From NCBI GenBank assembly GCA_027307195.1, contig DAHUXL010000031.1:1-43874 (forward strand): 43,874 nt of DNA, read 5' to 3'. Below, piece by piece: positions 41,713 through 43,874 of this stretch. The stretch is from Rhodanobacter sp. GTDB taxonomy: Bacteria; Pseudomonadota; Gammaproteobacteria; Xanthomonadales; Rhodanobacteraceae. The notes under the pieces were generated by a model. That model saw nothing but the letters and a program-made list of their open reading frames with translations. It had not been told where the DNA came from and did not search any database. Made by a program: the position numbers and the translations under genes. Positions within the stretch are counted from its first letter, which is position 1. The number at the start of each line of letters is the position of its first letter.

Positions 41713-41731
41713 TCGCAAGCGCGAGCCTGAT

Positions 41732-41760
41732 GCGGGGCGGCACATCGCCGCCCCGCTGTT
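41732..41760 (+). terminator. Hairpin after rpsA
   Basis: Perfect 10-bp stem GCGGGGCGGC (41732-41741) and GCCGCCCCGC (41747-41756) around ACATC, followed by TGTTT. The short T-run makes it a partial terminator, letting some transcription run into ihfB. Confidence 0.7.
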
Positions 41761-41784
41761 TCATGTCACGGACATTGGGGTCCC

Positions 41785-42084
41785 ATGACCAAATCCGAAT
41801 TGATCGAAGCGCTGGCCATGCGCCAGACCCATCTTGCGTTTGCTGACGTCGAGATGGCCGTCAAGAGCGTGATCGAACAGATGAGTCATGCGCTGGCTCA
41901 CGGCGAACGCATCGAGGTGCGTGGGTTCGGCAGCTTCGCGCTGCATTACCGACCGCCGCGCATGGGTCGCAACCCGAAGACGGGCGAAGCCGTGGCATTG
42001 CCCGGCAAGCACGTCCCACATTTCAAACCAGGCAAGGAATTGCGCGAACGCGTCAATCTGGATCTGGAGCAGGAAGCCGGTTGA
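41785..42084 (+). CDS. ihfB: Integration host factor subunit beta
   Basis: Forms with IhfA a DNA-bending nucleoid protein. The 99-residue product shows the HU/IHF fold: [23 protein letters not shown], the beta-arm [28 protein letters not shown], with the Pro at the arm tip region. Start at 41785 after GGGG. It ends before a strong terminator. Confidence 0.97.
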   Translation: MTKSELIEALAMRQTHLAFADVEMAVKSVIEQMSHALAHGERIEVRGFGSFALHYRPPRMGRNPKTGEAVALPGKHVPHFKPGKELRERVNLDLEQEAG

Positions 42085-42104
42085 TACGACACAAAAAGTT
42101 GATC

Positions 42105-42140
42105 GAAGGCAGGCGACGCAAGTCGACCTGCCTTCTTTTT
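42105..42140 (+). terminator. Intrinsic terminator after ihfB
   Basis: GAAGGCAGG (42105-42113) pairs with CCTGCCTTC (42127-42135), followed by T5 at 42136-42140. It closes the rpsA-ihfB unit before the lapAB genes. Confidence 0.85.
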
Positions 42141-42240
42141 GCCTGAAATCCGGAATGTCTGGAGTGGCGTTCTGAATCGTTGCCGCACGGATGGCCTGCT
42201 TTGCCTGTGCCTGTCACGGTCAATCGGGTAAAGTCTCGTC

Positions 42241-42498
42241 ATGCGATTGCTCGCCATCATCATCCTGCTCATCTTCATTGCCGCCGGCATCGTGCTGGGC
42301 GCGCTCAACGCCGATCTGGTCGGCTACGATCTCGCGTTTGCCCGGGTGAAACTGCCCAAAGGCGCTGCCCTGCTGGGGGCCGTGGTGATCGGCTGGCTGC
42401 TTGGTGGGCTTACCGCATGGCTTGGGGTCAGTTCGCGCCAGCGTCGGCAGCATCGCCAGCAATCGCGCGCGGACAAGAAGTTGCCGGCCCAACCATGA
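42241..42498 (+). CDS. lapA: Lipopolysaccharide assembly protein LapA
   Basis: Small inner-membrane protein that, with LapB, controls LPS levels through LpxC turnover. The 85-residue LapA (DUF1049) product has two membrane helices (about 2-22, RLLAIIILLIFIAAGIVLGAL, and 42-63) with a conserved N-A-D-L-V loop, and a basic tail. lapB overlaps its end by four bases. Confidence 0.9.
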   Translation: MRLLAIIILLIFIAAGIVLGALNADLVGYDLAFARVKLPKGAALLGAVVIGWLLGGLTAWLGVSSRQRRQHRQQSRADKKLPAQP

Positions 42499-43667
42499 AT
42501 CTCATGTATGTGCTGGCTCTGCTGGTGCCAGTTGCGTTTGTACTGGGCTGGTGGGCCTCTCGCCAAGTGGGTGCGCGCCGTTCCGGCGCCGAAGTCAGCG
42601 AGCTGTCCTCGGACTATTTCCGCGGTCTGAATTACCTGCTCAACGAGGAGCAGGACAAGGCAATCGAGGTCTTCCTCAAACTGGCCGAATACAACCGCGA
42701 CACGGTCGAGACGCATCTCGCGCTGGGCAATCTCTTTCGTCGGCGCGGCGAAGTGGACCGGGCGATCCGGCTGCATCAGCATCTGGTGTCGCGGCCTGGC
42801 CTGTCCGATGCCATGAAGACGGTAGCCTTGCTGGAGCTGGGCGAGGATTACATGCGTGCCGGCCTGCTCGATCGCGCCGAAGCGCTGTTTTCCGACCTGG
42901 TGGCGATGGATGCGCACGCGCCTTCGGCATTGCGCCACCTGATCGCGATCTATCAGCACGAACGCGATTGGCACAAGGCGATCGAGCACGCGCGTCGGCT
43001 GGAGGTGATGACCGGCGAGGACGAGGCGCCGATGATTGCCCAGTTCTATTGCGAACTGGCCGATCGTTCGCGCCAGCATGGCGCGCGCGCCGAAGCCCGT
43101 GATTACCTGCATCAGGCGTTCGAGTGCCAGCCTGATTGCGTGCGTGCATTCATGCTGACCGGCCGTCTGCAATCCGAGGATGGCCATCACGTCGAGGCGG
43201 TAACGGCCTACGAGGCGGCGGTGGCTGCCGACATCGCGTTCACTCCGGAAATCCTGCCGCCACTGCTCAACAGTTACGCCCATTCGCAGCAAATGGAACG
43301 TGCCGAAGGTTTCCTGCGCAGCATGCTTGAGCGTTATCACGGCGTCTCGCCGGTCCTGGCGTTGACCCATCTGTATCGGCAGCGCGATGGCGAGCGGGCG
43401 GCGATCGACTTCCTGACAACGCAATTGCGCCTGCGGCCATCGGTGCGGGGTCTGATGGCATTGATCGACGCGACGATGGACAAGATCGAAGGCGAGGCGC
43501 GAGAAAACTTCCTGATTCTGCGCGATCTGACCAAGAAGCTGCTGGAAGGCCAGGCGATGTATCGCTGCAGCCGCTGCGGTTTCGGTGCCAAAGCACATCA
43601 CTGGCAGTGCCCCAGCTGCAAAAGCTGGAGTACGATCCGGCCGATTCACGGCGTCGCCAGCGAGTGA
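42495..43667 (+). CDS. lapB: Lipopolysaccharide assembly protein LapB
   Basis: Membrane-anchored TPR protein that recruits FtsH to degrade LpxC and coordinates LPS synthesis. The 390-residue product has one N-terminal helix (LMYVLALLVPVAFVLGWWA), about nine TPR-like repeats (42-340) and a C-terminal rubredoxin-type metal site with Cys358, 361, 372 and 375 (YRCSRCGF, WQCPSCKSW). The ATG lies in lapA's last codons (ATGA overlap). Confidence 0.95.
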   Translation: MNLMYVLALLVPVAFVLGWWASRQVGARRSGAEVSELSSDYFRGLNYLLNEEQDKAIEVFLKLAEYNRDTVETHLALGNLFRRRGEVDRAIRLHQHLVSRPGLSDAMKTVALLELGEDYMRAGLLDRAEALFSDLVAMDAHAPSALRHLIAIYQHERDWHKAIEHARRLEVMTGEDEAPMIAQFYCELADRSRQHGARAEARDYLHQAFECQPDCVRAFMLTGRLQSEDGHHVEAVTAYEAAVAADIAFTPEILPPLLNSYAHSQQMERAEGFLRSMLERYHGVSPVLALTHLYRQRDGERAAIDFLTTQLRLRPSVRGLMALIDATMDKIEGEARENFLILRDLTKKLLEGQAMYRCSRCGFGAKAHHWQCPSCKSWSTIRPIHGVASE

Positions 43668-43679
43668 GACGAAATTAGT

Positions 43680-43874
43680 ATGTACACAGCCACGGGATGG
43701 TTGCTGACCAGCTTCCTGATCACGTTGCTGCTGGCGCGCGGCGCGATCGGTTACGCATATCGTCGCGGCATGCTCGATCATCCCGGGCAGCGCCGCTCGC
43801 ATCGTCTGCCGACCCCGCGCGGGGGCGGTATCGGCATCGTCGTGGCGATGTTGATCTGTCTGCCCGGCACGTTG
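43680..43874 (+). CDS. Glycosyl-1-phosphate transferase, WecA/MraY family (3' truncated)
   Basis: First 65 codons of an integral membrane undecaprenyl-phosphate sugar-1-phosphate transferase, running off the window end. The N-terminal helix (TGWLLTSFLITLLLARGAIG) is followed by the family loop RRGMLDHPGQRRSHRLPTPRGGGIGI; the HRLPTPRGGG motif is characteristic. It begins 12 bp after lapB. Likely starts O-antigen or another surface glycan synthesis; WecA, WbpL or a related enzyme cannot be distinguished from this fragment. Confidence 0.85.
   Translation, partial: MYTATGWLLTSFLITLLLARGAIGYAYRRGMLDHPGQRRSHRLPTPRGGGIGIVVAMLICLPGTL

Overview
The window looks like a chromosomal core region of a GC-rich gammaproteobacterium of the Xanthomonadales, most likely Rhodanobacteraceae (Rhodanobacter/Dyella-like). 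This is judged from protein character and gene order only (rne/rluC divergent; ssrA-smpB-ratA-ratB-bamE-fur; recN/hrcA-grpE-dnaK-dnaJ-dapB-carAB-greA; cmk-rpsA-ihfB-lapA-lapB); no database search was possible. No transposase, phage gene, integron or CRISPR array was seen. Nearly all genes are housekeeping genes.

Layout. (1) 1-7045: end of orn, then folP, glmM, tpiA, secG and tRNA-Leu(GAG). Two small iron/2-oxoglutarate-type oxygenases and a short-chain dehydrogenase lie between glmM and tpiA. (2) 7046-8465: a gene-poor stretch with an inverted, slightly degraded copy of the tRNA-Leu 3' end, a small unknown gene and a GacA/UvrY-type response regulator. (3) 8488-14833: RNase E, RluC, pterin dehydratase, NfuA and two tandem monoheme cytochromes c. 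(4) 14834-17827: tmRNA with SmpB, RatA, RatB/RnfH, BamE and Fur. (5) 17828-20461: a strongly structured, GGA-rich stretch that may be a small RNA, next to a membrane histidine kinase and a divergent LuxR-type regulator. (6) 20479-28189: RecN, the HrcA/GrpE/DnaK/DnaJ heat-shock cluster with sigma-32-like promoters, and DapB. (7) 28190-30207: a yybP-ykoY (manganese) riboswitch in front of a calcium/cation-antiporter-family exchanger, plus a third oxygenase, sitting between dapB and carA. (8) 30414-35471: carA-carB-greA and an alternative-type rpmJ missed by length filters. (9) 35533-39066: a LysR regulator, 2,4-dienoyl-CoA reductase and acyl-CoA-binding protein. (10) 39177-43874: cmk, rpsA, ihfB, lapA, lapB and the start of a WecA/MraY-type glycosyl-1-phosphate transferase.

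Functional themes are post-transcriptional control (RNase E, RluC, tmRNA/SmpB, GacA homologue, candidate GGA-rich RNA, Mn riboswitch), protein quality control (HrcA regulon, LapB, BamE, SecG) and metal/Fe-S homeostasis (Fur, NfuA, Mn-responsive exporter). The strongest items for a second look are the riboswitch with its unusual partner transporter, and the structured GGA-rich RNA candidate downstream of the histidine kinase. The riboswitch call rests on recognised conserved motifs. The small-RNA call is inference from hairpins and a terminator.
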